DNA of 64,000 nucleotides. It comes from an uncultured Clostridium sp. Lineage in GTDB: Bacteria > Bacillota > Clostridia > UBA1212 > UBA1255. This document shows, in pieces, positions 37,019 through 44,366 of the stretch; position 1 is the first letter of the stretch; the number at the start of each line of letters is the position of its first letter. The DNA is taken from assembly GCA_900543695.1 (NCBI GenBank), contig UQSG01000001.1, positions 62,001 through 126,000 of the forward strand, given 5' to 3'. The position numbers and the translations under genes were made by a program. Below the pieces are notes generated by a model. The model was not told where the DNA came from. It made no database searches and worked only from the letters and a program-made list of their open reading frames with translations.

Positions 37019-37888
37019 TCAGTCAAGTCCCAGATTTTTGATCAGACGCGGGATGTTCTGTTCAAAATTCAAGCCATAGCGCAGATCGGCGCCCTCCTTC
37101 TTTGTAGAAACAATACAGGACACTGTAAAATCCACAGCGGTTTTCAAGGCTTGTTCCACGCGTTTTCCGTTTAAAAGGGCTCCCAGCAGAATGCTGGCAA
37201 ACACATCGCCCGCCCCATGGAAGGTTCCGTTCACCACGCTGGAAAACGCATGGATATACCGGTCTGCGGCGCAGTCGTAGGCAACTGCGCCAAGGCGATC
37301 GTTATCATAAGAAACGCCCGTCAAAATCACATAGTCGTTTCCGAATTCTGCCAGTCGCCGTAAAATCTCACGTACGAGCTTTTCCTGATACGGGCCCTCG
37401 CTGTATTCCATCCCCAGAAGAAACATCGCTTCCGTCATGTTCGGCGTAATAATATCTGCTTTTCGGCAGAATTTTCTCATTTCTTCTACATATTCCGGCT
37501 GGATGCATTTATACAGCGTGCCATTGTCGGCCATGACGGGATCGACGAATAAAAGCGTGCGTTCCTTCTTTAAAAGACATACGATCTGATTCAGAATCGT
37601 AAGCTGCTCCGGCGTTCCGATATAGCCGGTATAGATTGCGTCGAATGTCAGCCCTAAGCTGCTCCAATGCTCCGCGATGGGAAGCATGTCCTCTGTCAGA
37701 TCCCGATACGTATAACCGCTGAAGCCGCCGGTATGCGTAGACAGCACCGCCGTCGGGATCACATCCGTCTCGATGCCTGCCGCGCTTAAAAGCGGCAGAA
37801 CGGCTGTCAGAGAGCATCTGCCGACACAGGAAATATCGTGAATCGCCGCTACACGTCTATGCTGTTCCTTTGTAATCGCTTTCCGCAC
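37019..37888 (-). CDS. Pyridoxal/pyridoxamine kinase (PdxY/PdxK-like)
   Basis: A 289-residue kinase of the ribokinase fold that phosphorylates vitamin B6 vitamers. Seen are the N-terminal AAIHDISCVGRCSLTAVLP, the TGYIGTPEQ region, VDPVMADNG (metal and phosphate site), DIITPNMTEA, and FHGAGDVFASILLGALL with the catalytic Asp in GAGD. A GTG at 37888 has GAGGTG 6 nt upstream and is preferred to a GTG at 37897 that touches the ribosome binding site. It lies downstream of tRNA-Leu and its terminator, so it needs its own promoter, not obvious in the 25-nt gap. Confidence 0.9.
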   Translation of the reverse strand: MRKAITKEQHRRVAAIHDISCVGRCSLTAVLPLLSAAGIETDVIPTAVLSTHTGGFSGYTYRDLTEDMLPIAEHWSSLGLTFDAIYTGYIGTPEQLTILNQIVCLLKKERTLLFVDPVMADNGTLYKCIQPEYVEEMRKFCRKADIITPNMTEAMFLLGMEYSEGPYQEKLVREILRRLAEFGNDYVILTGVSYDNDRLGAVAYDCAADRYIHAFSSVVNGTFHGAGDVFASILLGALLNGKRVEQALKTAVDFTVSCIVSTKKEGADLRYGLNFEQNIPRLIKNLGLD

Positions 37889-37911
37889 GTTCCGCACCTC
37901 TTTTGTATATT

Positions 37912-37950
37912 AAAAAACACTGAACAGACGCATCAGCAATGTTCAGTGTT
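37912..37950 (-). terminator. Rho-independent terminator after tRNA-Leu
   Basis: AACACTGAACA and TGTTCAGTGTT form an 11-bp perfect stem. On the minus strand it is followed by TTTTTTA, about 12 nt after the tRNA. Confidence 0.9.
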
Positions 37951-37961
37951 TCTTTTACGCA

Positions 37962-38048
37962 TGGTGCTGGTGACCGGACTTGAACCGGTACGGAGTTGCC
38001 CCCGAAGGATTTTAAGTCCTTTGCGTCTGCCGATTTCGCCACACCAGC
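37962..38048 (-). tRNA. tRNA-Leu (anticodon UAA)
   Basis: On the minus strand GCTGGTG pairs with CACCAGC as acceptor stem, then the discriminator A and an encoded CCA (37962-37964). The anticodon stem AAGGA/TCCTT encloses loop CTTAAAA, giving anticodon TAA. A long variable arm, as in class II tRNAs, and the T-arm CCGGTTCAAGTCCGG are present. Length is 87 nt with CCA. A perfect consensus promoter and a terminator bracket it. Confidence 0.97.
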
Positions 38049-38065
38049 AACATTTACAGCTTGCT

Positions 38066-38094
38066 ATTATAGCAAAGCGCCGGAGTCCTGTCAA
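38066..38094 (-). promoter_or_regulatory. Consensus SigA promoter of tRNA-Leu
   Basis: Minus strand TTGACA, exactly 17 nt, TATAAT, about 18 nt before the tRNA 5' end. All 12 hexamer bases match consensus, as is common for stable RNA genes. Confidence 0.85.
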
Positions 38095-38119
38095 ACGTTT
38101 TTTCCCGATCTGCAGAATC

Positions 38120-38158
38120 CACAAAAAGCTGTCTCCGCAGAACAGCAGCGGAGACAGC
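38120..38158 (-). terminator. Rho-independent terminator of the surface-protein operon
   Basis: GCTGTCTCCGC and GCGGAGACAGC form a perfect 11-bp stem with a 9-nt loop; on the minus strand TTTTTG follows. It ends the unit 41257-38173. Confidence 0.9.
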
Positions 38159-38172
38159 GCAGCGTAGGGCTT

Positions 38173-39015
38173 TTATTCCTTTGTTTTTTTCTTTTTGACT
38201 AAGAATATTATGGCTATCATACATAGCAGCAAAACGATCAGGATCAGTACGACAGTAAGCCACGGAAACGAGGACGTCTGTTCCTGGTCTGGCCCCGGAG
38301 CCGCCGTGGCCGTTTCTGCAGCAGTCGGTCTAACGGTCGGAGTCGCTGCTGCGCCTGTTGACGGAGCCGGCGTTGCCTCTTCGGTTGAGGCAGCAGACGA
38401 GGTCGGTGCAGAGCTGCTTTCTGAAACAAACCGCACATAGTACACGGCGATACCGTCCTGCCGTCCTTCAATTTCTTCCATATTATATGCAAGATAAACG
38501 TCTCCGTTATAATCGCTTGCAATTTCAAAGGTTATGGTCTGCGGATCTGCGGACCAGCTGGCATAGGGAACTTCCAGCTGCTCCGATTTGGCAATGACTT
38601 GCGCGTCGCTTTTGGGGGATAGATCTTTGTTCTGCGTCGCCCCGTTTTGCGTCAGCGCAACATAAGAGTCCTCACCGAGATCGAAGCAGACGCCCTGATC
38701 ACAGCCGTATCCAATCTCTATTTCCGAATACCTGCTCAAATCCAGCGTTCCGATTTTCCAGGCCTGACCCGCTTCCACAAAGAGCACCGTCTGATTTCCA
38801 AAAAGCAGGCTGTCTTCCACATCCAATACCGCGCCGCCCTCGACGGATGTCAGCCCATCCATATCAACCACATAGTCGCCGGACTCCTCTGCATATGCAG
38901 GCTGCAGTAATAATACGGCAATCACAAAGCTTAGCATAATGCCTGACAAGCCTTTCAGGTTTTTCTTTGATTTATTCTTTACCAGATTCAATATAATCGC
39001 CCCTTTTCTTTGCAT
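38173..39015 (-). CDS. Secreted membrane-anchored protein with the shared beta-type domain (paralogue A)
   Basis: A 280-residue exported protein of unknown function. Signal peptide about residues 20-42 (cut after AYA), a domain at about 47-198, an Ala/Thr/Pro-rich linker (199-248), one membrane helix (251-273) and a KKKKTKE tail, so the domain faces outward. The domain contains AWKIGTLDLSRYSEIEIGYG, ALTQNGATQN and YLAYNMEEIEGRQDG, shared with the next gene and with the AraC-type regulator at 41508. Its strand-rich pattern recalls CBM-like jelly rolls, but I cannot name a family. ATG at 39015 has a poor ribosome site; a TTG at 38991 after AGGGG may be the real start. Confidence 0.75.
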   Translation of the reverse strand: MQRKGAIILNLVKNKSKKNLKGLSGIMLSFVIAVLLLQPAYAEESGDYVVDMDGLTSVEGGAVLDVEDSLLFGNQTVLFVEAGQAWKIGTLDLSRYSEIEIGYGCDQGVCFDLGEDSYVALTQNGATQNKDLSPKSDAQVIAKSEQLEVPYASWSADPQTITFEIASDYNGDVYLAYNMEEIEGRQDGIAVYYVRFVSESSSAPTSSAASTEEATPAPSTGAAATPTVRPTAAETATAAPGPDQEQTSSFPWLTVVLILIVLLLCMIAIIFLVKKKKTKE

Positions 39016-39019
39016 GTTT

Positions 39020-39745
39020 TCAATGCTTCACAGACGTGATCCGCATTCTCTTCTGACTCACAGATACTGCTGCCGCAATTTGTACCATCAGTAAAACCCC
39101 AAGCAAAATGCTGCCGCCGTCGTCAGCAGTATCGCTGTTTGGCGTTTGATCCGGCGGTGTGGCAGGTTCCGCAGTCGGCTCTGCCGGATCAGCTTTTTTT
39201 GCGATAAACCGTACAGCGCTGACTATAACTCCGTCCTGTCGCCCGTTGATTTCTTCCATATTATACGCCATCCAGACCTCGCCGTTATAATCCGCAGACA
39301 AATCGATGGTTACTGTTGTTTTTCCTGCTCCCCAGCTTCCTGCGGGAGCTGCCAGCTGCTCTGTCCTGGCAAGGATCTGCGCATCCTCCTTTGTGGTGTA
39401 GTCGCTGTTCTGCGTCGCCCCATTTTGCGTCAATGCGAGGAACGTATTGCTTCCCTCCGCAAACAGCGCTCCGCCGTCGCTCCCGTACGTAATCTCTACG
39501 GAGGAATACTTGCTTAAATCCAGCGTTCCGATTTTCCAGGCCTTTCCTCCGCTTAAAAAGCCTACATATCCTCCTCCGAAGCCCATATCATCGTTTGCTG
39601 AGTAAAATGCGTCGCCCTCTATTGCAGCAAGATGATTCAAATCAATTGCGTAATCCTCCGCAGCATAAGCGGATATGGACAGCAGCGATACCGAAAATGC
39701 CAGAGCGGCGAAAAATCCGATCACTTTTTTGCTTTTTCTCTTCAT
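39020..39745 (-). CDS. Secreted membrane-anchored protein with the shared beta-type domain (paralogue B)
   Basis: A 241-residue exported protein: signal peptide 1-29 (cut after AYA), the shared domain (about 31-183), a Pro/Thr-rich linker (185-208), a membrane helix (about 212-230) and a short basic tail. Compared with paralogue A the domain keeps AWKIGTLDLS, ITYGSD, LALTQNGATQNS and YNMEEINGRQDG. Hand alignment shows it is much closer to the copy in the regulator at 41508 (about 45 of 60 identical in one half, 56 of 82 in the other) than to A. GGAGGAG lies before the ATG. It is 21 nt after the GH99-like gene and 4 nt before A: one operon. Function unknown; a carbohydrate- or polymer-binding role is my inference. 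Confidence 0.78.
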   Translation of the reverse strand: MKRKSKKVIGFFAALAFSVSLLSISAYAAEDYAIDLNHLAAIEGDAFYSANDDMGFGGGYVGFLSGGKAWKIGTLDLSKYSSVEITYGSDGGALFAEGSNTFLALTQNGATQNSDYTTKEDAQILARTEQLAAPAGSWGAGKTTVTIDLSADYNGEVWMAYNMEEINGRQDGVIVSAVRFIAKKADPAEPTAEPATPPDQTPNSDTADDGGSILLGVLLMVQIAAAVSVSQKRMRITSVKH

Positions 39746-39766
39746 AATCTGTTACTCCTCCTGTTT

Positions 39767-41257
39767 TTATTCTTTATTTATCGTTATCGGAAAAATATTA
39801 CTTTCTCCAAATGCATTTCTTGTTTGAAGATAAAACGTTTCTCCGGAAAATTCAGCCGGAACTGAAATCCACGTATTGACATTCAAATAATTCCATTCTG
39901 CACCGTCCATCGTCTCGGAATGTGAAATTCTGTATTCCAGAGGAAAGCTGTCCAGTGCGAGGACGATACTGCCATCCTCGTTGAAATCAATCTGCGATAG
40001 CTCCGGCGGGGCAGGTGTCCAGTCATTTAAATCATATAAATTCTTCATTACATTATTAAATACCAGGAAACCAAAATCTTCGTTTGGTTCTATATGGGAG
40101 CTTTCATAGAGCGAAATGCCCTCCTGCGGCTCCTCCTTCCAGGCCTTTGCATAATTGAAGCGCAGCACCAGAAGAGCCTGCGGCTGCAGCTCTTTCACCA
40201 TACGAAGATGGCGTTCAAAGGTCGTCTTTCCGTCAATGATATGGTTCATCGGATCAGACTCGCCGCTTTCCGGATCACAATTCCCGACGACGCAGGCAAA
40301 CATCTGCTCCACACCGCCCTGCGGGCTGTCTTTACAAAAGACCTCGTAATATCCGTTATCCTCTCTCTCTTTTTCCACAAAAATCCAGAGCGGCGTTTCT
40401 CCGGGGATTCTGTGTATACCGTTCTCGTCTTCGGTATACGATAAAAACCCGTTGCTCCAACGGATATTAAATCGCTCATCCTGGTACGGAAGCTCCCCCT
40501 TCTGAATTTTCGTTAGGTATGGATGGTCGGCAAAAATAACCAGAAACGGCTTGTCCGCATCCGCAGTGCCATCATCCAGAAAATACCACTGCTCCTTGAA
40601 CTGTTCATACAGCTGATATACATCGTCAACGCTTTCTTTTAACAGTTCTGTGTCTTCCCCCATCATGCGAACCGTGACGTAAATTTTGGGCGCGTCGAAA
40701 TCAGTCGTCGCCTGCGCCGTTTCAAGCAAAACCTCGCTGTTTACGTAAACGTAGCGGTTATAGTTAAATTCATAGCTGGGATCATGCCAAATGTTGTAAT
40801 TCGTCCAATCCAGGGTTATAACATTACAGCCGAGCGCTTCCATCCAATAAAGATGCTGCCTGGCCGTTTCCGGCTCGCGCTGGTCATACAGGCCCAGCAG
40901 CGGCGTAGTGGAACGGTATCGGCCGTTTGCTGTAACGGCTCCGGGATGTCCCGGGTACAAATCATCCCAGCCATTTTTCGTATAATCAATATCATACCAC
41001 ATGATCATATCCATATTGCGTTCTTTTTCTCTCCTGTCCTGTATATTTTGCGAAGACGGTTCAGCAGCCGGCTTTTTTTCTCTCTGTAAATCTATAAACA
41101 ATCCGGCAGCGACGAGAGCCAGTACCAGACATCCGATTATGGAATAGCAGATTTTAGCTCTTGCTGTGCTCAATTTTCTTAAAAGTAATATTCCGGCTAT
41201 AAATATAATGAGCAGTGCAGCAATCAGGATTAAAATTTTATTCAGTATTGAAACCAT
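39767..41257 (-). CDS. Membrane-anchored GH99-like (GH71/GH99 fold) protein
   Basis: A 496-residue protein. Two N-terminal helices (about 7-26 and 36-55) with a basic loop between them place the rest outside the cell. The large domain (about 80-410) begins with MDMIMWYDIDYTKNGW and TPLLGLYDQREPETARQHLYWMEALGCNVITLDWTNYN, the barrel start seen in GH99-like/WbsX-like and GH71-like proteins, with later PKIYVTVRMMGE and FLVIFADHPY. The C-terminal 80 residues look like an Ig/FN3-like domain. It may cleave mannan- or glucan-type polymers, but catalytic residues are unverified. GGAG precedes the ATG. It is first in the operon with the two secreted paralogues. Confidence 0.65.
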   Translation of the reverse strand: MVSILNKILILIAALLIIFIAGILLLRKLSTARAKICYSIIGCLVLALVAAGLFIDLQREKKPAAEPSSQNIQDRREKERNMDMIMWYDIDYTKNGWDDLYPGHPGAVTANGRYRSTTPLLGLYDQREPETARQHLYWMEALGCNVITLDWTNYNIWHDPSYEFNYNRYVYVNSEVLLETAQATTDFDAPKIYVTVRMMGEDTELLKESVDDVYQLYEQFKEQWYFLDDGTADADKPFLVIFADHPYLTKIQKGELPYQDERFNIRWSNGFLSYTEDENGIHRIPGETPLWIFVEKEREDNGYYEVFCKDSPQGGVEQMFACVVGNCDPESGESDPMNHIIDGKTTFERHLRMVKELQPQALLVLRFNYAKAWKEEPQEGISLYESSHIEPNEDFGFLVFNNVMKNLYDLNDWTPAPPELSQIDFNEDGSIVLALDSFPLEYRISHSETMDGAEWNYLNVNTWISVPAEFSGETFYLQTRNAFGESNIFPITINKE

Positions 41258-41442
41258 TTCTTATTCTCCTTCGGTTTGTTCTGCGCTTTTTCAGTTCTGC
41301 GCCCGGCTTTGACGCCATCCGACATGAATATTTTTATGTTGTATCAATAGTAACGTGTACGCTTCAACAAAACAATGGCAAATATCTATTAAAAATATAC
41401 AAAAATATAGAATACCATAAGCAGATATTCTCTTATGATTAT

Positions 41443-41471
41443 TTGACAGGCAATCGGGATATTCCTATAAT
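41443..41471 (+). promoter_or_regulatory. Perfect consensus promoter of the AraC-type regulator
   Basis: TTGACA, exactly 17 nt, TATAAT, with a leader of about 30 nt. Such strength is unusual for a regulator gene and suggests it is held down by repression. A 9-base direct repeat flanks the -10. Confidence 0.8.
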
Positions 41472-41492
41472 AGACACAGGAAACAATCGGGA
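41451..41492. promoter_or_regulatory. Candidate operator: direct repeat CAATCGGGA x2
   Basis: CAATCGGGA occurs at 41451-41459 (inside the promoter spacer) and 41484-41492 (in the leader), start to start 33 bp, about three helical turns. AraC-family proteins typically bind direct repeats, so this may be an autoregulatory site. Confidence 0.45.
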
Positions 41493-41507
41493 AAAGAGGC
41501 AGCAGAT

Positions 41508-42833
41508 ATGTCCGAAGCGACAGATTCTTTTCATATGAATGCAACCATAATGAATATTAAGAACGACAAAAAAAGCGTTGTCTCCCATAATCAAACAGAA
41601 ATGCAAATTATAGCCAGAACAGGACAGCTGGCGGCTCCCACCGGGAACTGGGGCGCTGGGAAAACGACAGTTACGATTGATTTGGCCAGCAGCTATCAGG
41701 GGGAAGTCTGGATTGCATACAACATGGAGCTCATAGAAAACCGGCAGGATGGAATCATTATCAGCGGTGTGCGATTTATTGCCGCCGCAGCTGCAAAGGC
41801 TGAAGAGCGGGACGATGAGCAGCCGCAGGATTATGAAATTAGTCCGGGAAGGATGGCGGCAATAGAGGGCAACGCCGTCTATTGCTCAGAGGATGATATG
41901 GGCTTCGGCGGAGGGTATATGGCTTTTGTAGATCCTGGGATGGCCTGGAAAATCGGAACGCTGGATTTAAGCAAGTATTCCTCCGTACAGATTACCTATG
42001 GAAGTGATGTCAGAGCTCTGTTTGCCAAAGGCAGCGATACTTTTATTGCTCTGACGACAAAAGGAGCGATTCAAAGCAACGGATTAATGCCCCGGATTCC
42101 CCGATGTGAAATTTTGCTGGTTTTAGAAGGAGAAGCTGAGCTTCTGATCCAAAACAGAGCGTATCGGATCCGGCCCGGGCAAATGCTGATTCACTTTATA
42201 AATGAATACGAATATAAGTTCATAAAGCAGCCGTATTGTCATGTTAATCTGCACATTCCGGAGAACGCTCCCGTTTTGATGCAAATGAACAACACGCTGC
42301 GGTCCATCTTCTTTCCATATGGCGAAAGCGCCAGCCTCCAGGTTATAGATGTCAGCCAGTATCCGGAAATTTTATCGTTGTTTCAGCAAATAAAAAACGA
42401 TATAGCCTTCAAGGGCGTCTATAAAGACGAATTGCTAGAATGCAGAATACTTGAGCTTTGTATTTTTCTGTTTCGCCGGTGTCCCGAATATTTTAATGTA
42501 ATTTCCGGTCGGAACGGCAAAATGATCAGCGAAACTAAACAGTATATCGACGACCACTACAACGAGGATATAAAAATATCTGATATCGCCCGGCGCTATA
42601 ATTTTTCCACGTCTTATTTTATTAATATCTTCAAGAAAATGACTGGTTACTCTCCAAAAAAGTACATGCTGCTGCGCCGGATCGAACGTGCCCGTTTCTT
42701 TTTGACGAATACAAACATGTCAATCAGCGAAATTGCAGAGACAACAGGGATGGAGGATTCCAACAGTTTAATTCGTCTGTTTCGCAAGGTAACCGGAATT
42801 TCTCCCGGAAAGTTCCGAAAAAACAAGCAATGA
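41508..42833 (+). CDS. AraC-family regulator with an inserted, circularly permuted copy of the secreted-protein domain
   Basis: A 441-residue protein without signal peptide or membrane helix. Residues about 335-441 are a double helix-turn-helix AraC DNA-binding domain (ISDIARRYNFSTSYFINIFKK; ISPGKFRK at the end), and about 196-290 a cupin-like sensor (CEILLVLEGEAELLI, RIRPGQMLI). Residues 32-92 match residues 121-182 of paralogue B (39020-39745), while residues 108-190 match residues 31-112 of it: the two halves are in swapped order, joined by a linker rich in Asp, Glu and Gln. Residues 1-29 look like the expected N-terminus of such a sensor, so the block seems inserted into it. GAGG is 8 nt before the ATG. 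The regulator probably controls the divergent operon. Confidence 0.85.
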   Translation: MSEATDSFHMNATIMNIKNDKKSVVSHNQTEMQIIARTGQLAAPTGNWGAGKTTVTIDLASSYQGEVWIAYNMELIENRQDGIIISGVRFIAAAAAKAEERDDEQPQDYEISPGRMAAIEGNAVYCSEDDMGFGGGYMAFVDPGMAWKIGTLDLSKYSSVQITYGSDVRALFAKGSDTFIALTTKGAIQSNGLMPRIPRCEILLVLEGEAELLIQNRAYRIRPGQMLIHFINEYEYKFIKQPYCHVNLHIPENAPVLMQMNNTLRSIFFPYGESASLQVIDVSQYPEILSLFQQIKNDIAFKGVYKDELLECRILELCIFLFRRCPEYFNVISGRNGKMISETKQYIDDHYNEDIKISDIARRYNFSTSYFINIFKKMTGYSPKKYMLLRRIERARFFLTNTNMSISEIAETTGMEDSNSLIRLFRKVTGISPGKFRKNKQ

Positions 42834-42897
42834 ATTTATATTTACCGGTTTTATATTGCCAAGAGCGTTTCCAAAAGAAAGTCGCAAATTATTTGAC

Positions 42898-42921
42898 TGA
42901 TTCAATCATTTTTTTGATTGA
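42898..42921. promoter_or_regulatory. Candidate operator overlapping the oxidoreductase promoter
   Basis: TGATT-C-AATCA (42898-42908) is a perfect 11-bp palindrome, and TCAATCA/TGATTGA (42902-42908 and 42915-42921) form a second inverted repeat with a 6-nt T-rich centre. The last half-site overlaps the -35 box. A repressor bound here would block the promoter; DeoR or the AraC regulator are candidates. Confidence 0.5.
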
Positions 42922-42946
42922 CAAATTCATTTTGTGCTGTTATATT
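42918..42946 (+). promoter_or_regulatory. Promoter of the Gfo/Idh/MocA gene
   Basis: TTGACA, 17 nt, TATATT, about 58 nt upstream of the ATG at 43010. Confidence 0.7.
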
Positions 42947-43009
42947 GTCTCCAGCAAAGGCAGACGCAGTATTTCTGCCCATTTATTATAAGGAGGAACA
43001 TAGTATTTT

Positions 43010-44251
43010 ATGGAAAAAGAAATTAAAATTGGCGTTTTAGGGTTAAAGCGCGGCCTGTGTCTGGCAGAAAGCGCAAGGCAAAATAATATGAAAATAGTGG
43101 CAATCTGCGATTATTGTCCTGAGGTTCTGGAAGGCGCCCTGCCGAAGTTCAGTGAATTAGGAATTCGCGCTTATTCTGATTATGACGAATTTCTTACGCA
43201 CGATATGGACGCCGTTATTATTGCGAATTTTTTCAATGAGCACGCTCCCTATGCAATAAAAGCATTAAATGCTGATAAGCATGTCATCAGCGAATGTGCC
43301 GCAAATATTACGCTTGCAGAGGGCGTCGCGCTCTGCAGAGCCGTAGAAAGCACGCAAAAAGTTTATATGATTGCAGAAAATTATTGCTACACAAAATTCA
43401 TTTTGGAAATGCGCAAAATTTATCAGTCCGGTGAAATTGGCCGCGTGCTGTATGCAGAGGGAGAATATAACCACCCAATGAGCACAAAGGAGTTCAACGC
43501 CATCGCACCGGGACGGAATCATTGGCGTAATCTGATTCCGTCAACCTATTATTGTACACACGCAACGGCGCCGCTTATGTTTATCACAGACACCGTGCCG
43601 GTTCAGGTGAACGCCCTTTCCGTACCGGCAGGCGATATGCTGGAGGGAACCGCCAGAAAAAGCCCGGATGTTTTCGCTCCAATCTTATTGACGATGGATA
43701 ATGACGCAATTTTCCGCGTGACCGGCTGGGGCCTTCTGGCAGGCCATTCGAATTGGTATCGCGCGCACGGGACCAAGGGAGCGATGGAGGTCGTGCGCGG
43801 ACCAGGGTATTTTGGAACAGAGCGTGTCCGCGTTTGGCACGAGCCTTACCAGGTTCCCGAGGGATTCGAAGCAGATCGCGATTACACTCCCGATTGGCCT
43901 TTTTGCAAAGAGCTGGCTGAAAAGGCCGGCCATGGCGGCGGCGATTTTTGGACGCTGTATTATTTTGCAGAAGCCATTCGTTCCAATACGCAGCCTTATC
44001 TGGATGTGTATAAAGCCTGCGCCATGTCCTCGATTGGAGTTTTGGGCTGGAAAAGCGTCTTAAACAATGGCGCGGCGTTTGAAATGCCTGATTTTAAAAA
44101 TGAAGCATCCCGTAAAAAGTACGAAAACGATCATTTCAATCCGTTTGATCCCTCCCAGAAAATACCGCTTGGAATAAAGGGAACGCGGGAGCCCAGCCAG
44201 AAGGATATCGAGCTTGCGCAAAGCGAGTGGGCAGACAAAAAAGAAGTCTGA
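43010..44251 (+). CDS. Gfo/Idh/MocA-family oxidoreductase (GH109-like features)
   Basis: A 413-residue NAD(P)-dependent protein. The Rossmann domain (about 1-130) starts KIGVLGLKRG and has the family block NADKHVISECAANIT, where EKP is more usual. The C-terminal alpha/beta domain has NHWRNLIPSTYYCTHATAPL and AGHGGGDFW, reminiscent of GH109-type members that use NAD+ to hydrolyse N-acetylhexosaminides, though their exact HGG pattern is not fully matched. The substrate is probably a sugar. GGAGG is an unusually long 13 nt before the ATG. It has its own promoter with a likely operator and lies between the AraC and DeoR regulators. Confidence 0.82.
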   Translation: MEKEIKIGVLGLKRGLCLAESARQNNMKIVAICDYCPEVLEGALPKFSELGIRAYSDYDEFLTHDMDAVIIANFFNEHAPYAIKALNADKHVISECAANITLAEGVALCRAVESTQKVYMIAENYCYTKFILEMRKIYQSGEIGRVLYAEGEYNHPMSTKEFNAIAPGRNHWRNLIPSTYYCTHATAPLMFITDTVPVQVNALSVPAGDMLEGTARKSPDVFAPILLTMDNDAIFRVTGWGLLAGHSNWYRAHGTKGAMEVVRGPGYFGTERVRVWHEPYQVPEGFEADRDYTPDWPFCKELAEKAGHGGGDFWTLYYFAEAIRSNTQPYLDVYKACAMSSIGVLGWKSVLNNGAAFEMPDFKNEASRKKYENDHFNPFDPSQKIPLGIKGTREPSQKDIELAQSEWADKKEV

Positions 44252-44276
44252 AGGATAACATAGGCAATTTTGAGCA

Positions 44277-44322
44277 GTTCAGCCGGATTACACCAAAAGG
44301 ATTGGCTTCAATCCGGCTGAAC
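44277..44322. repeat. 13-bp inverted repeat with an alternative inner hairpin
   Basis: GTTCAGCCGGATT and AATCCGGCTGAAC (perfect, 20-nt loop) lie 25 nt after the oxidoreductase stop. Within it GGATTG-GCTT-CAATCC (44299-44314) can form instead. There is no T-tract, so it may be an mRNA 3' end structure or an operator rather than a classical terminator. Confidence 0.55.
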
Positions 44323-44366
44323 AATATAGAAGAGTTTATCATTTACAGCATGATTCCTGCTGTTTG

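Noticed and set aside
41508..42180. Reading the N-terminal half of the AraC-type gene as a broken copy of a secreted protein next to a separate regulator gene
   Set aside because: The frame is continuous from a good ribosome site through the cupin and DNA-binding domains. No stop or second start with a ribosome site lies near the junction, so one protein is the simpler reading, although a sequencing check is wanted.
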